DNA of 17,244 nucleotides, from positions 1 through 17,244 of the forward strand of contig CAJTQP010000048.1 of NCBI GenBank assembly GCA_910578575.1. Reading direction: 5' to 3'. Below, piece after piece: positions 6,572 to 13,990 of this stretch. The notes under the pieces are model-generated. The model worked only from the letters and a program-made list of their open reading frames with translations. It was not told the origin of the DNA and did no database searches. Position numbers and translations under genes: made by a program. Numbering within the stretch: position 1 is the first letter of the stretch; every line of letters starts with the position of its first letter. The stretch comes from an uncultured Oscillospiraceae bacterium. GTDB taxonomy: Bacteria; Bacillota; Clostridia; Oscillospirales; Oscillospiraceae.

Positions 6572-7570
6572 ATGGAACAGAACAAAAAGACAATTTTCAG
6601 TGGGATCCAGCCCAGCGGAAAAATCACCTTGGGCAACTATCTGGGCGCTCTGCGCAACTGGCCCACGTTTCAGGATACCTACAACGCCATCTATAGCGTG
6701 GTGGACGAGCACGCCATCACCGTGCGGCAAAACCCCGCCGAGCTGCGGCGGCAGACCCTGGAGCTCTATGCCCAGCTCATCGCCTGCGGCCTGGACCCGG
6801 AGAAGAGCACCATCTTCATCCAGTCCCATGTGCCCCAGCACGCGGAGCTCTCCTGGGTGCTGAACTGCTATACCATGTTCGGAGAATTGAGCCGGATGAC
6901 CCAATTTAAGGATAAATCCGCTGCCCATGCGGACAATATCAATGGGGGCCTGTTTACCTACCCCGTTTTGATGGCGGCAGATATCCTGCTTTATCAGGCA
7001 GACCTGGTGCCGGTGGGGGAGGACCAGCGCCAGCATGTGGAACTGGCTCGGAACATCGCCCAGCGCTTCAACGGCGTATATGGCGAGGTGTTCGCCATGC
7101 CGGAGGCATACATCCCACCGGTAGGGGCGCGGGTCATGTCTTTGAGCGAGCCGGAAAAGAAGATGAGCAAGTCCAGCGAAAATGAAAATTCTTACATCCT
7201 GGTGATGGACCCGCCAGAAGTGATCATGCGCAAGTTCAAGCGGGCGGTGACCGACAGCGAGGGCGGCATCTATCGTTCCCCGGAAAAGCCCGGTGTCTCC
7301 AACCTCATTGAGATCTACGCCGCGGTGACAGGGGAGAGCCCGGAAAAGGTAGAAGAGAGCTTTTCCGGCCAGGGCTATGGTGCCTTCAAGCCCACTGTGG
7401 GCGAGGCTGTGGTGGAGGCGCTGCGCCCCATCCGGGAGGAGACGGAGCGGCTGCTTAAGGACAAGGCGTCCCTGGAAACCCTCTACCGCCAGGGGGCGGA
7501 GAAGGCGGCGGCCATGGCCGCCCGGACCCTGCGCAAGGTCCACAAGAAGGTGGGCTTTGTCTCCCGCTGA
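6572..7570 (+). CDS. trpS: Tryptophan--tRNA ligase
   Basis: This class I aminoacyl-tRNA synthetase of 332 residues, the usual length for bacterial TrpRS, charges tRNA-Trp using ATP. The N-terminal signature PSGKITLGN (14-22) is the HIGH-type ATP motif in the TrpRS form. KMSKS is at 197-201. The segment VPVGEDQRQHVELARNIA is typical of the family. The ATG at 6572 follows GGAGGG at 6563-6568 and gives MEQNKKTIFSGIQPSG, the expected start; upstream in-frame extension has no ribosome site. The next gene follows after 36 bases without an obvious terminator, so tagO and wecB may be partly read from the trpS promoter. Confidence 0.97.
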   Translation: MEQNKKTIFSGIQPSGKITLGNYLGALRNWPTFQDTYNAIYSVVDEHAITVRQNPAELRRQTLELYAQLIACGLDPEKSTIFIQSHVPQHAELSWVLNCYTMFGELSRMTQFKDKSAAHADNINGGLFTYPVLMAADILLYQADLVPVGEDQRQHVELARNIAQRFNGVYGEVFAMPEAYIPPVGARVMSLSEPEKKMSKSSENENSYILVMDPPEVIMRKFKRAVTDSEGGIYRSPEKPGVSNLIEIYAAVTGESPEKVEESFSGQGYGAFKPTVGEAVVEALRPIREETERLLKDKASLETLYRQGAEKAAAMAARTLRKVHKKVGFVSR

Positions 7571-7606
7571 CTCCGGGAGAGAGCAAAGCACAAAGGAGTT
7601 TCAATC

Positions 7607-8764
7607 ATGTTAATCGAACTGCCGGTGATCACGCGGATCGCGGCGGCCTTAGGGGTCGCCCTGCTGATCTCCTTTATCGCCACGCCTGTTGTGAAAGCTC
7701 TGGCACAAAAGATGGGCGCTGTGGACGTCCCCAAGGACGGCCGCAGGATGCACGACCATCCCATCCCCCGCATGGGCGGCTTGGCCATCTTCTTTGGCTT
7801 TCTGTTGAGCACCTTGTTGTTTGTCCCCATGTCTCAATCCCTCCGGGGGATGTTGCTGGGAGGGGTCATCATCGTGATCTTGGGGATGCTGGATGATATC
7901 TATGCCCTGCCGGCGATGCCAAAGCTGCTGGTGCAGATCGTGGCGGCATTGGTGGCGGTGCTCCATGGGAACGTGATCCAGGTGCTCTCCAACCCCAACA
8001 TTTTCAGCAGCAACCCCTATTGGACCCTGGGTATTTGGGCCATCCCGGTGACGGTGATTTGGATCGTGGCTATTACCAACGCCGTCAACCTCATTGACGG
8101 GCTGGACGGTTTGGCAGTGGGGGTGGCCACCATCAGTTCCCTGACTATGCTGGTGATTGCCATGCTGGTCAGTGACGGCCTGGTGGCCCTGATGATGGCG
8201 GCGCTGGCCGGAGGCTGCATCGGCTTTATGCCCTATAACCTGAATCCCGCCAAGATATTCATGGGGGATACCGGCTCTACCTTCTTGGGCTTCATCTTAG
8301 CTACGGCGTCCATCCAAGGTTTGTTCAAGTTTTACACCATCGTGTCCTTTGCGGTGCCCTTCCTGATGCTGGGCTTGCCGCTGTTTGACACCTGTTTTGC
8401 CATTTTGCGCCGGGTGGCTAGGGGGCAGAACCCCATGTCCCCGGACCGCAGCCACGTCCACCACCGGCTCATTGATGTGGGATTTAACCAAAAACAGGCG
8501 GTGGCGATCCTATATATCATCAGTGCGATCCTGGGCCTGTCCGCTGTGGTGCTTACCACCAGCGGGGCCTTAAAGGCCATGGCGCTGCTGTGTGCCCTGT
8601 GCTTCGCCGGGGCCATTGCCGCCAAAATATCCATTAGCCACGCGGAAAAAGAGGAAGAAAAGGAGGTGCAGGCTGTTGAAAGTCATGACGATCTTCGGGA
8701 CCCGTCCGGAGGCAGTGAAGATGGCGCCCCTGGTGAAGGAGCTGGAGAGCAGGAGGGAGATTGA
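7607..8764 (+). CDS. tagO: WecA/TagO-family polyprenyl-phosphate GlcNAc-1-phosphate transferase
   Basis: This 385-residue integral membrane protein of the MraY/WecA family has about ten helices. It joins a UDP-sugar, normally UDP-GlcNAc, to undecaprenyl phosphate and so starts teichoic acid or capsule-type polymers. Family motifs appear in order: DGRRMHDHPIPRMGG (44-58), LDD (95-97), NAVNLIDGLDGLA (158-170), MGDTGS (219-224) and the HxHH-type VHHRL (284-288) that marks WecA/TagO rather than MraY. The start at 7607 has AAAGGAG upstream. The last ~40 residues are an acidic, Gly/Glu-rich tail, and the final 29 are encoded in DNA that also encodes the start of wecB. The sugar is inferred from the family and the neighbouring epimerase. 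Confidence 0.93.
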   Translation: MLIELPVITRIAAALGVALLISFIATPVVKALAQKMGAVDVPKDGRRMHDHPIPRMGGLAIFFGFLLSTLLFVPMSQSLRGMLLGGVIIVILGMLDDIYALPAMPKLLVQIVAALVAVLHGNVIQVLSNPNIFSSNPYWTLGIWAIPVTVIWIVAITNAVNLIDGLDGLAVGVATISSLTMLVIAMLVSDGLVALMMAALAGGCIGFMPYNLNPAKIFMGDTGSTFLGFILATASIQGLFKFYTIVSFAVPFLMLGLPLFDTCFAILRRVARGQNPMSPDRSHVHHRLIDVGFNQKQAVAILYIISAILGLSAVVLTTSGALKAMALLCALCFAGAIAAKISISHAEKEEEKEVQAVESHDDLRDPSGGSEDGAPGEGAGEQEGD

Positions 8765-9815
8765 GAGCCGCTGCTGCATCACCGCTCAGCACCGGGAGAT
8801 GCTGGATGATGTACTGCGCCTGTTTTCCATCACCCCTGACCACGATCTGAATATCATGGAGGCCCGTCAGAGCCTGTATACCATCACCAGCAAGTGTCTT
8901 CTTGGACTGGAAGCGGTGTTTTCTCAGGAGAAGCCGGACCTGGTGTTGGTCCATGGGGATACCTCCACCACCTTTTCCGGGGCCTTGGCGGCCTTTTATC
9001 AAAAGATCCCCGTGGGCCATGTGGAAGCCGGCCTGCGTACCTGGGACCGGTATTCCCCCTTTCCGGAGGAGATGAACCGTACCTTGGTAGGAGATCTGGC
9101 AAAGTTCCACTTTTGCCCCACGGTTTCCAATCGAAACAATTTGGCGGCAGAGGGGATCCGGGACGGCGTGTTCGTCACAGGGAACACGGTCATCGACGCT
9201 CTGAAAACCACCGTTCAGGAGAGCTACCGTTTCCGCACGGATTTATTGAATACCCTGGATTACAAGGGAAAACAGATTATCCTGGTGACCTGCCACCGCA
9301 GGGAGAATTATGGCCAGCCCATGACCAACATCATGCAGGCCCTGCGCCGGGTGGCGGAGGACTTTCCCCAGGTGGAGTTGGTCTATCCAGTGCATTTGTC
9401 CCCGGTGGTGAGCCAGGCTGCCCAGACCTATTTGGGGGGGCATGAGCGTATCCACCTCATCGACCCCCTTACCCCGGATGAGATGCACAACCTGATGGCC
9501 CGCGCCAGCTTTGTGATGACAGATTCCGGGGGGCTCCAGGAGGAGGCTCCCGCCTTGGGGCGGCCTGTACTGGTCCTGCGCCGGGAGACGGAGCGCCCGG
9601 AGGCTGTGGACGCCGGGACCGTTTTGTTGGCGGGGACGGAAGAGGAGGCGGTCTATCAACACGCCGCCCGCTTGCTCACAGACCCGGAGGCTTACAAGCA
9701 AATGGCCCAGGCGGTGAACCCCTATGGAGACGGCCATGCCTGCCGGCGGATCGTGGACGCGATTCTGTGGTCTGCTGGACTGCGGGAGGAAAGGCCAGAG
9801 GAATTTTCCGTATAA
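8676..9815 (+). CDS. wecB: UDP-N-acetylglucosamine 2-epimerase (non-hydrolysing)
   Basis: This 379-residue cytoplasmic enzyme converts UDP-GlcNAc to UDP-ManNAc, the second sugar of the teichoic acid linkage unit and of several capsules. Its motifs are MTIFGTRPEAVKMAPL at the start, TAQHREMLDD, VHGDTSTTF, HVEAGLRTWDRYSPFPEEMNR and TCHRRENYG, all standard for the WecB/MnaA family. The start is taken as TTG at 8676, giving MLKVMTIFGTRPEA, because GGAGG at 8662-8666 is well spaced for it; ATG at 8685 is the alternative. This makes an 89-base overlap with the preceding transferase gene in another frame. The two genes probably work in sequence and are likely coupled in translation. Confidence 0.94.
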   Translation: MKVMTIFGTRPEAVKMAPLVKELESRREIESRCCITAQHREMLDDVLRLFSITPDHDLNIMEARQSLYTITSKCLLGLEAVFSQEKPDLVLVHGDTSTTFSGALAAFYQKIPVGHVEAGLRTWDRYSPFPEEMNRTLVGDLAKFHFCPTVSNRNNLAAEGIRDGVFVTGNTVIDALKTTVQESYRFRTDLLNTLDYKGKQIILVTCHRRENYGQPMTNIMQALRRVAEDFPQVELVYPVHLSPVVSQAAQTYLGGHERIHLIDPLTPDEMHNLMARASFVMTDSGGLQEEAPALGRPVLVLRRETERPEAVDAGTVLLAGTEEEAVYQHAARLLTDPEAYKQMAQAVNPYGDGHACRRIVDAILWSAGLREERPEEFSV

Positions 9816-9860
9816 AAGCGAGATTCGATGCAAGGGCAGAAACAAAGTAGGAGGGCGCAG

Positions 9861-10613
9861 ATGGAAAAGAAGTATCAAACAGTTCTCATTATCGCCATCG
9901 CCCTTACGGTTTTTGCCGCGGTCTTTGTGAGCTTCGGCCTGCCCGCTATGGGGGGAACCCCCAAGGTGACCCTGCCTGACATCAATCAGGATGCCGCCGG
10001 GGAGACAGAATTTCTCCCGGTGGAGGTCACGCCGGGGACAGTACAGAGTGTCATCGGGACCCTTTCCCGTCCCAAGACATACCATCGGGAGACCCAGATC
10101 AACTATTATTGGCGCTCCGGCAACCAGAGCGGCAGCTCTACCTGTAATGTGGAGATTTGGGCGGATGGCGACTATGTGAAAACAGAGCTGCGCCCCACCA
10201 ACGGCAGTGTGGAACACCGCCTGGTGGGGAATGGAAAGCTCTGCATCTGGTACGCAGGGGACAACAACTGGAAGGAGATGGCGGCGCCGGAAGATGGCGG
10301 CGACCTTGCCCAGCGGGTGCCCACCTATGAGGATGTTCTGCACCTGGACCCGGCGGAGATCACCGAGGCGGGGTATGAGGCCAAGGACGATGTGGATTGT
10401 ATTTATGTACAGGTCCGGCCGGCGGGGATGGATGCCCTGGACTGCTATTGGATCGAAACCGCCACAGGCCTGCTTTACCGGGCGGAGACCTGGGAGGGGG
10501 ACGTGCTGGTCTATGAGATGGTCCAGACCAGCCTGCAACCCTTGGAGGAGGGCGTGAGCTTTGCCTTACCCGACGGGACCGTCCTCCACACCAGCGCTGC
10601 CGTCGGGGAGTAG
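9861..10613 (+). CDS. Membrane-anchored extracytoplasmic protein of unknown function
   Basis: I do not recognise this 250-residue protein. One hydrophobic segment at about 6-26 (TVLIIAIALTVFAAVFVSF), with Lys just before it, suggests an N-in membrane anchor rather than a cleaved signal; there is no lipobox cysteine. The rest is hydrophilic and beta-rich in character, with phrases such as INYYWRSG, VEIWADGDYVKTEL, KLCIWYAGD and YWIETATGLLYRAETW. Repeated short strands describing a value and its 'type' loosely resemble LolA/RseB-like open-barrel proteins, but that is only an impression. The ATG at 9861 is chosen for TAGGAGG upstream. It follows wecB by 45 bases, so it may belong to the envelope operon. 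Its last 48 bases overlap the convergent gene on the other strand. Confidence 0.8.
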   Translation: MEKKYQTVLIIAIALTVFAAVFVSFGLPAMGGTPKVTLPDINQDAAGETEFLPVEVTPGTVQSVIGTLSRPKTYHRETQINYYWRSGNQSGSSTCNVEIWADGDYVKTELRPTNGSVEHRLVGNGKLCIWYAGDNNWKEMAAPEDGGDLAQRVPTYEDVLHLDPAEITEAGYEAKDDVDCIYVQVRPAGMDALDCYWIETATGLLYRAETWEGDVLVYEMVQTSLQPLEEGVSFALPDGTVLHTSAAVGE

Positions 10614-10868
10614 GAAGATGGCGGCCAGGGCCAGCAGGAGAACGGAGTCGAACTTGTCTCCCTCCCGCAGCAAAAGAAAGAGGATCAGCAAAAGCAGCAG
10701 GTCCCCGGAGTCCAGCTTGCCCAACCCCAGCTTTTTCAGCAAAGTGTGCAAGCCCCCCAGGAGCCCCGCTTCCTTGGACGGCGGCTTTTGGACGTGTTCT
10801 CCTCCCGGAGCCGTTTCCTCCGGGAGTTTTTCATAGGGTTCGCAGCCGGGTATGTAGGCGTTATACAT
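10566..10868 (-). CDS. Small hydrophobic protein of unknown function, last gene of a three-gene operon
   Basis: The protein has 100 residues. It has a polar N-terminus (MYNAYIPGCEPYEKLPEE), an amphipathic stretch (LHTLLKKLGLGKLDSGD), then two short hydrophobic runs at about 56-67 and 74-87 separated by REGDKFDS. It probably forms a membrane hairpin. The start at 10868 is supported by a GGAGGGGGAG ribosome site and by an eight-base overlap with the preceding gene's stop (ATGTATAA). An upstream in-frame ATG at 10913 has no such support. The general pattern of a leucine-rich hairpin after a Tyr-Ile-Pro start is familiar from clostridial hypothetical proteins, but I cannot assign a function. It ends inside the 3' end of the convergent gene on the plus strand. 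Confidence 0.75.
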   Translation of the reverse strand: MYNAYIPGCEPYEKLPEETAPGGEHVQKPPSKEAGLLGGLHTLLKKLGLGKLDSGDLLLLLILFLLLREGDKFDSVLLLALAAIFLLPDGSAGVEDGPVG

Positions 10869-11238
10869 GGAGCTCCCCCTCCTTCCAAAGCAGGTAGGCC
10901 TGCCGGGCGGCATGGGACATTCCGGCCAGACGGATGGCCCGGTCCAGCTTGCGCTGCTGCGTACTGCGTAGGAAGGGACGCAGGGCGGTGAGCAGGGCCA
11001 CGGCCTCCTGCTTGGTCTGTCCGCTGGACTGGAACAGCTCCAGCAGCTTGCCCAACTGGCCCAGCAGCTCCATGTTCATCAAGGGGGGAAGGTCTTCGGT
11101 TTCCGTAGCTTCCTCCAAATCCTCCGAGGGGGGAGCGGGGGCGGGCTCGCCCCCAAGCTTACCCGCCAGGGCCATGATCTGGCCCATGGCGTCGGGGTCA
11201 GACAACAGGCTGTTCAATGCTTCTTCAAAGTCGGCCAT
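10861..11238 (-). CDS. Small helical protein of unknown function, middle gene of a three-gene operon
   Basis: The protein has 125 residues, is highly charged and is predicted helical. It starts MADFEEALNSLLSDPDAMGQ, then has a Pro/Ala/Glu linker at about 33-50, a Leu-rich helix (MNMELLGQLGKLLELF), and a basic C-terminal half (TALRPFLRSTQQRKLDRAIR, then LAGMSHAARQAYLLWK). There is no signal peptide or membrane segment. The N-terminal 'SDPDAMGQIMALAGKL' and the first gene's 'SSPDAQQILKVLQ' share a short pattern, hinting that the two may be related or interact. The start at 11238 has AAAGGAGGG upstream. The function is not recognised. Confidence 0.8.
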   Translation of the reverse strand: MADFEEALNSLLSDPDAMGQIMALAGKLGGEPAPAPPSEDLEEATETEDLPPLMNMELLGQLGKLLELFQSSGQTKQEAVALLTALRPFLRSTQQRKLDRAIRLAGMSHAARQAYLLWKEGELHV

Positions 11239-11277
11239 AGGGACGCGCCCTCCTTTCCCCCAAAGTCGTGGAATCAG

Positions 11278-11550
11278 TTACTGCTTGTTCATGATATGGT
11301 TCAGCCGCTCCATGGCCTTGTTGGCGTCAGAATTTTTGGCCAGCTCCCCCAAAATCCCGCTGAGGGCCCTGGAGTCGCCCTTGAGGGCAGATTGGGCGGC
11401 AGCCTGGAGCCGGGCGGCGTCCTTGGACTGCAACACCTTCAAAATCTGCTGGGCGTCGGGACTACTCAACGCCTGGCGAATGGATGCGTTGCTGTTGATG
11501 AGCTTTTGGGCCTCTTTGGCCGCGTCGAGGGGTGCAGATGGTTGGCGCAT
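11278..11550 (-). CDS. Small helical protein of unknown function, first gene of a three-gene operon
   Basis: The protein has 90 residues and is rich in Ala, Leu, Lys and Ser, with no signal peptide or membrane segment. It is predicted to be nearly all helix: DAAKEAQKLINSNASIRQAL, then DAQQILKVLQSKDAARLQAA, then a C-terminal helix ending NHIMNKQ. The start at 11550 has a textbook AGGAGG at the right distance; the in-frame opening further upstream is not supported. A promoter candidate lies 30 bases above. It is followed after 39 bases by the next small gene. I cannot name a family. Such trios of short conserved genes in sporeformers are sometimes sporulation-related, but nothing here proves it. 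Confidence 0.82.
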   Translation of the reverse strand: MRQPSAPLDAAKEAQKLINSNASIRQALSSPDAQQILKVLQSKDAARLQAAAQSALKGDSRALSGILGELAKNSDANKAMERLNHIMNKQ

Positions 11551-11579
11551 AGTCGCTTTCCTCCTATTTGGGTTACCAC

Positions 11580-11609
11580 AGTATATGTGCGCCGCCGCCG
11601 CTGTGTGAC
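11580..11609 (-). promoter_or_regulatory. Candidate promoter of the three-gene unknown operon
   Basis: On the minus strand GTCACA (11609-11604) and TATACT (11585-11580) are separated by 18 bases, matching sigma-A consensus at 4/6 and 5/6. The spacer is a GGC-repeat-rich run. The distance to the first start codon is about 30 bases. A sigma-E-type -10 (CATATACT) overlaps it, but I see no matching -35. Confidence 0.4.
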
Positions 11610-11673
11610 AGGAGAAACGACCCATGGCGTTGCAGTGGACTGAAAAATCGAAGAGAAAAAGGAGGCACCCCTT

Positions 11674-12306
11674 ATGCCATTTGATTTCAAAAAGGAATAC
11701 AAGGAATTTTATCTCCCCAAACGCAAGCCGGAGTTTGTGGACGTACCGCCTATGAACTATGTTGCGGTGCGGGGCAGTGGGGACCCCAATGAAGAGGGTG
11801 GTGCCTATCAGCAGGCTGTGGGGATTCTCTACGCGGTGGCGTATACGTTGAAAATGAGCTACAAGAGCAGCTATCAAATCCAGGGATTTTTTGAATATGT
11901 GGTCCCGCCCTTGGAGGGCTTTTGGTGGCAGGAGGGAAAATCAGGGGTAGACTATGCCGACAAGGCTGGCTTTCAATGGATCGCCCTGATCCGTCTGCCG
12001 GATTTTGTGACCCAGAAAGATTTCGCTTGGGCCGTGGCGGAAGCGGAACGAAAGAAAAAGATGGACTGTTCCAAGGCAGAATTTTTGACGGTGGAGGAGG
12101 GCCTGTGCGTTCAGCTCATGCACTTGGGTCCCTACGACAGCGAGCCGGAATCGGTGGCGCTGATGGACGAGTACCTGGCGGAGCAGGGGTATGAGAACGA
12201 TTTGTCCGAGACGCGACGGCACCATGAGATCTACCTCTCCGACCCGCGGAGGGCTGCGCCGGAGAAGTGGAAGACAGTGATCCGGCATCCCATCAAAAAG
12301 CGATAG
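11674..12306 (+). CDS. GyrI-like small-molecule-binding domain protein
   Basis: This 210-residue cytoplasmic protein belongs to the stand-alone GyrI-like group (COG4832-type). Typical features are VDVPPMNYVAVRGSGDPN near the N-terminus, AYQQAVGILYAVAYTLKMSYK, an aromatic stretch (VVPPLEGFWWQEG), and the late segment CVQLMHLGPYDSEPESVALM. The fold is shared with the effector-binding domains of AraC- and MerR-type regulators such as BmrR, but this protein has no DNA-binding domain. It may bind or sequester small amphiphilic molecules. The ATG at 11674 has AAAAGGAGG upstream. It is divergent from the three-gene unknown operon, with 123 bases between start codons, and precedes coaX, which has its own promoter candidate. 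The true ligand is unknown. Confidence 0.85.
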   Translation: MPFDFKKEYKEFYLPKRKPEFVDVPPMNYVAVRGSGDPNEEGGAYQQAVGILYAVAYTLKMSYKSSYQIQGFFEYVVPPLEGFWWQEGKSGVDYADKAGFQWIALIRLPDFVTQKDFAWAVAEAERKKKMDCSKAEFLTVEEGLCVQLMHLGPYDSEPESVALMDEYLAEQGYENDLSETRRHHEIYLSDPRRAAPEKWKTVIRHPIKKR

Positions 12307-12338
12307 GGCAGAGGAGAACTAGGTCGAAAAAATGGGGC

Positions 12339-12367
12339 TGGAAAACCCCCTTGGAATATGCTATGAT
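12339..12367 (+). promoter_or_regulatory. Candidate coaX promoter
   Basis: TGGAAA (12339-12344) and TATGAT (12362-12367) are 17 bases apart. The -10 box is good and the -35 is 4/6. It lies in the 121-base gap between the GyrI-like gene and coaX. Confidence 0.45.
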
Positions 12368-12377
12368 AAACAGGCCT

Positions 12378-12397
12378 CCGGCTTGCCTAAAAGCCGG
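12378..12397 (+). promoter_or_regulatory. Leader hairpin between the coaX promoter and start
   Basis: CCGGCTT (12378-12384) and AAGCCGG (12391-12397) form a perfect 7-bp stem with a 6-base loop, about 10 bases after the -10 box. There is no T-run behind it, so it does not look like an intrinsic terminator. It may simply stabilise the leader. Confidence 0.4.
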
Positions 12398-12427
12398 GAT
12401 TGATTTGGGGACTGGGAGGAAACGGCT

Positions 12428-13207
12428 GTGCTGCTGGCGATTGACGTGGGAAATACCAACATGGTGTTTGGACTTTTGGAAGGGGACAAGCTGTTGGGCA
12501 GCTTCCGCCTGATGACAGATGCCAACAAGACCTCGGACGAGATCGGATTGACGGTGTGCGAATACTTCCGGCGCTTCGATTTGAATATGGATCGGGTCTG
12601 TGACATCATCGTTGCCTCGGTGGTGCCCCAGGTGATGTATACTCTGACCAATGCCATTGCGAAATATTTCGGCAAGCGGCCCATCATCGTAGATGAGGAC
12701 GTCTCCTCGGATATCCATTATGAGGGGGACGAGCGCTTGGGCTCTGACCGGGCTGTGGCCTGCGTGGCGGCCATTGCCAAGTACGGAAAGCCCTTGGTGG
12801 TGCTGGACTTCGGCACCGCTACCACCGTGGATGCCGTGAATCACCAGGGGACTTACCTGGGTGGTTGTATCCTGGCGGGGCTGCGAGTCTCCACCGATGC
12901 CCTGTTCCAGCGGGCGGCCATGCTCCCCCGGATCGAGTTGGACCACCCCGGCACCGTTCTGGGCCAGAACACCGTCAGCCAGATCCAGGCGGGCTCTGTG
13001 GTGGGCTATATCGGGGCCATTGAGTATCTCATCCGCCAGGCCAAGGCGGAGATGGGCTACGGGCCGGACATTAAGGTGGTGGCCACTGGAGGATTGGCAA
13101 GGTTGATTGCCGACAACACAGACCTCATCGATGTGGTGGACAGCCAGCTCATTTTGGATGGCCTGCGGATCATCTATGAGCGGTATAAAAACCAGGAACA
13201 AGAATAA
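12428..13207 (+). CDS. coaX: Type III pantothenate kinase
   Basis: The 259-residue cytoplasmic enzyme catalyses ATP-dependent phosphorylation of pantothenate, the first step of coenzyme A synthesis. It belongs to the ASKHA fold. The phosphate loop AIDVGNTNMVFG is at 4-15, GSDR with the likely catalytic aspartate D107 at 105-108, and VLDFGTATTVDAV at 125-137, all diagnostic of CoaX rather than CoaA. The GTG start at 12428 follows GGAGGA with normal spacing and gives the expected N-terminus directly. The gene is convergent with nth, and its stop lies four bases before a strong shared hairpin. Confidence 0.96.
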   Translation: MLLAIDVGNTNMVFGLLEGDKLLGSFRLMTDANKTSDEIGLTVCEYFRRFDLNMDRVCDIIVASVVPQVMYTLTNAIAKYFGKRPIIVDEDVSSDIHYEGDERLGSDRAVACVAAIAKYGKPLVVLDFGTATTVDAVNHQGTYLGGCILAGLRVSTDALFQRAAMLPRIELDHPGTVLGQNTVSQIQAGSVVGYIGAIEYLIRQAKAEMGYGPDIKVVATGGLARLIADNTDLIDVVDSQLILDGLRIIYERYKNQEQE

Positions 13208-13211
13208 AAGA

Positions 13212-13245
13212 ATGCGCCGGAAGAGGGATTCTCTTTCCGGCGCAT
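13212..13245 (-). terminator. Hairpin terminator between coaX and nth, mainly for nth
   Basis: ATGCGCCGGAA (13212-13222) pairs with TTCCGGCGCAT (13235-13245), a perfect 11-bp GC-rich stem. Read on the minus strand it lies 16 bases after the nth stop and is followed by a T-rich tail (CTTTTATT). On the plus strand it starts right after the coaX stop but lacks a T-run, so it may be weaker in that direction. Confidence 0.75.
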
Positions 13246-13261
13246 GTTATGTCTCTGGGGT

Positions 13262-13909
13262 TCAATCCCCTCCGTGGTTGGAGAAGTGGTCGCACCAGGG
13301 CCGCAGGGTGCAGTTGGGGCAATCGGGCCGGCGGGCCCGGCAGACAGCCCGGCCGTGGAGCACCATCCGGTGGCAGAAGTCGTTGGACTCCTCTGGGGGG
13401 AGACAGGCCCGGAGCTGTTTCTCTGTTTTGCCGGGGTCCTTGGTACCGTCGGTGAGGCCCAAAAGGCCGGTGATGCGGATGCAATGGGTGTCCGCCACCA
13501 CCACGCCGGGGGTGTTGTGGACATCCCCCAGGATCAGGTTGGCGGTCTTGCGGCCCACGCCGGGCAGGCGCAGCAGCTCCTCCATGGTGGCGGGGACCTT
13601 CCCGCCGTACTCCGCAATCAGCATCCGGGAGGCCAGGACGATATCCTTAGCCTTGGCGCGGAAAAAGCCGCAGGAGTGGATGTAGGGCTCTACGTCCGTT
13701 GGTTCCGCCTGGGCTAGGGATTCCAGGGTGGGGAAGGCGGCAAAGAGGGCAGGGGTGACCTGATTGACCCGCTCGTCGGTGCACTGGGCAGAAAGACGGG
13801 TGGCAAAGAGCAGCTCATAATCTTTTTCATACTCCAGGGAGCAGATCCCCAGGGGATAGAGGGCTTTCAGTTCTTCAATGATGGCGCGGATCTCTTCCGG
13901 TGTTTTCAT
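13262..13909 (-). CDS. nth: Endonuclease III (DNA glycosylase/AP lyase)
   Basis: This 215-residue base-excision repair enzyme removes oxidised pyrimidines and cuts the resulting abasic site. The helix-hairpin-helix LPGVGRKTA holds the catalytic lysine K121. The second catalytic residue is D140 in VVVADTHCIRITGLLG. The C-terminal iron-sulfur cluster has the standard spacing C190-X6-C197-X2-C200-X5-C206. The length matches the family (E. coli Nth is 211). The start ATG at 13909 has an AGAAGGA site upstream and gives MKTPEEIRAIIEELKALYP, a normal Firmicute N-terminus. It is divergent from glyA with its own promoter. Confidence 0.96.
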   Translation of the reverse strand: MKTPEEIRAIIEELKALYPLGICSLEYEKDYELLFATRLSAQCTDERVNQVTPALFAAFPTLESLAQAEPTDVEPYIHSCGFFRAKAKDIVLASRMLIAEYGGKVPATMEELLRLPGVGRKTANLILGDVHNTPGVVVADTHCIRITGLLGLTDGTKDPGKTEKQLRACLPPEESNDFCHRMVLHGRAVCRARRPDCPNCTLRPWCDHFSNHGGD

Positions 13910-13961
13910 AGGACAGCTTCCTTCTGGATGGATTCAGCAAAATTGCTGTGTTTACAACACG

Positions 13962-13990
13962 ATTATACCATAAACCTGGAAATTCGTCAT
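13962..13990 (-). promoter_or_regulatory. nth promoter
   Basis: On the minus strand ATGACG (13990-13985) and TATAAT (13967-13962) are 17 bases apart, with TGG before the -10 giving an extended -10. Two small inverted repeats follow in the leader: GTGTT/AACAC (13948-13960) and CAGCAA/TTGCTG (13935-13948). The -35 touches the glyA -35. Confidence 0.65.

Noticed and set aside
6505..6696. 63-codon frame with a hydrophobic start in the trpS leader
   Set aside because: It has no ribosome site and overlaps the well-supported trpS start in another frame. The GC hairpin and Shine-Dalgarno before 6572 fit trpS.
6233..7591. Long minus-strand open frame of 452 codons across trpS
   Set aside because: It is a shadow of trpS: high GC at third positions keeps the opposite frame open. 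It has no family motifs and no proper start.
9243..10538. Long minus-strand open frame across wecB and the next gene
   Set aside because: It crosses two well-supported plus-strand genes, its composition is His/Gly/Pro-rich, and it has no ribosome site. It is a shadow.
11578..11600. Sigma-E-like -10 (CATATACT) ahead of the three-gene operon
   Set aside because: No matching -35 lies at the right spacing; the upstream region is a GGC-rich run. A sigma-A reading of the same bases fits better.
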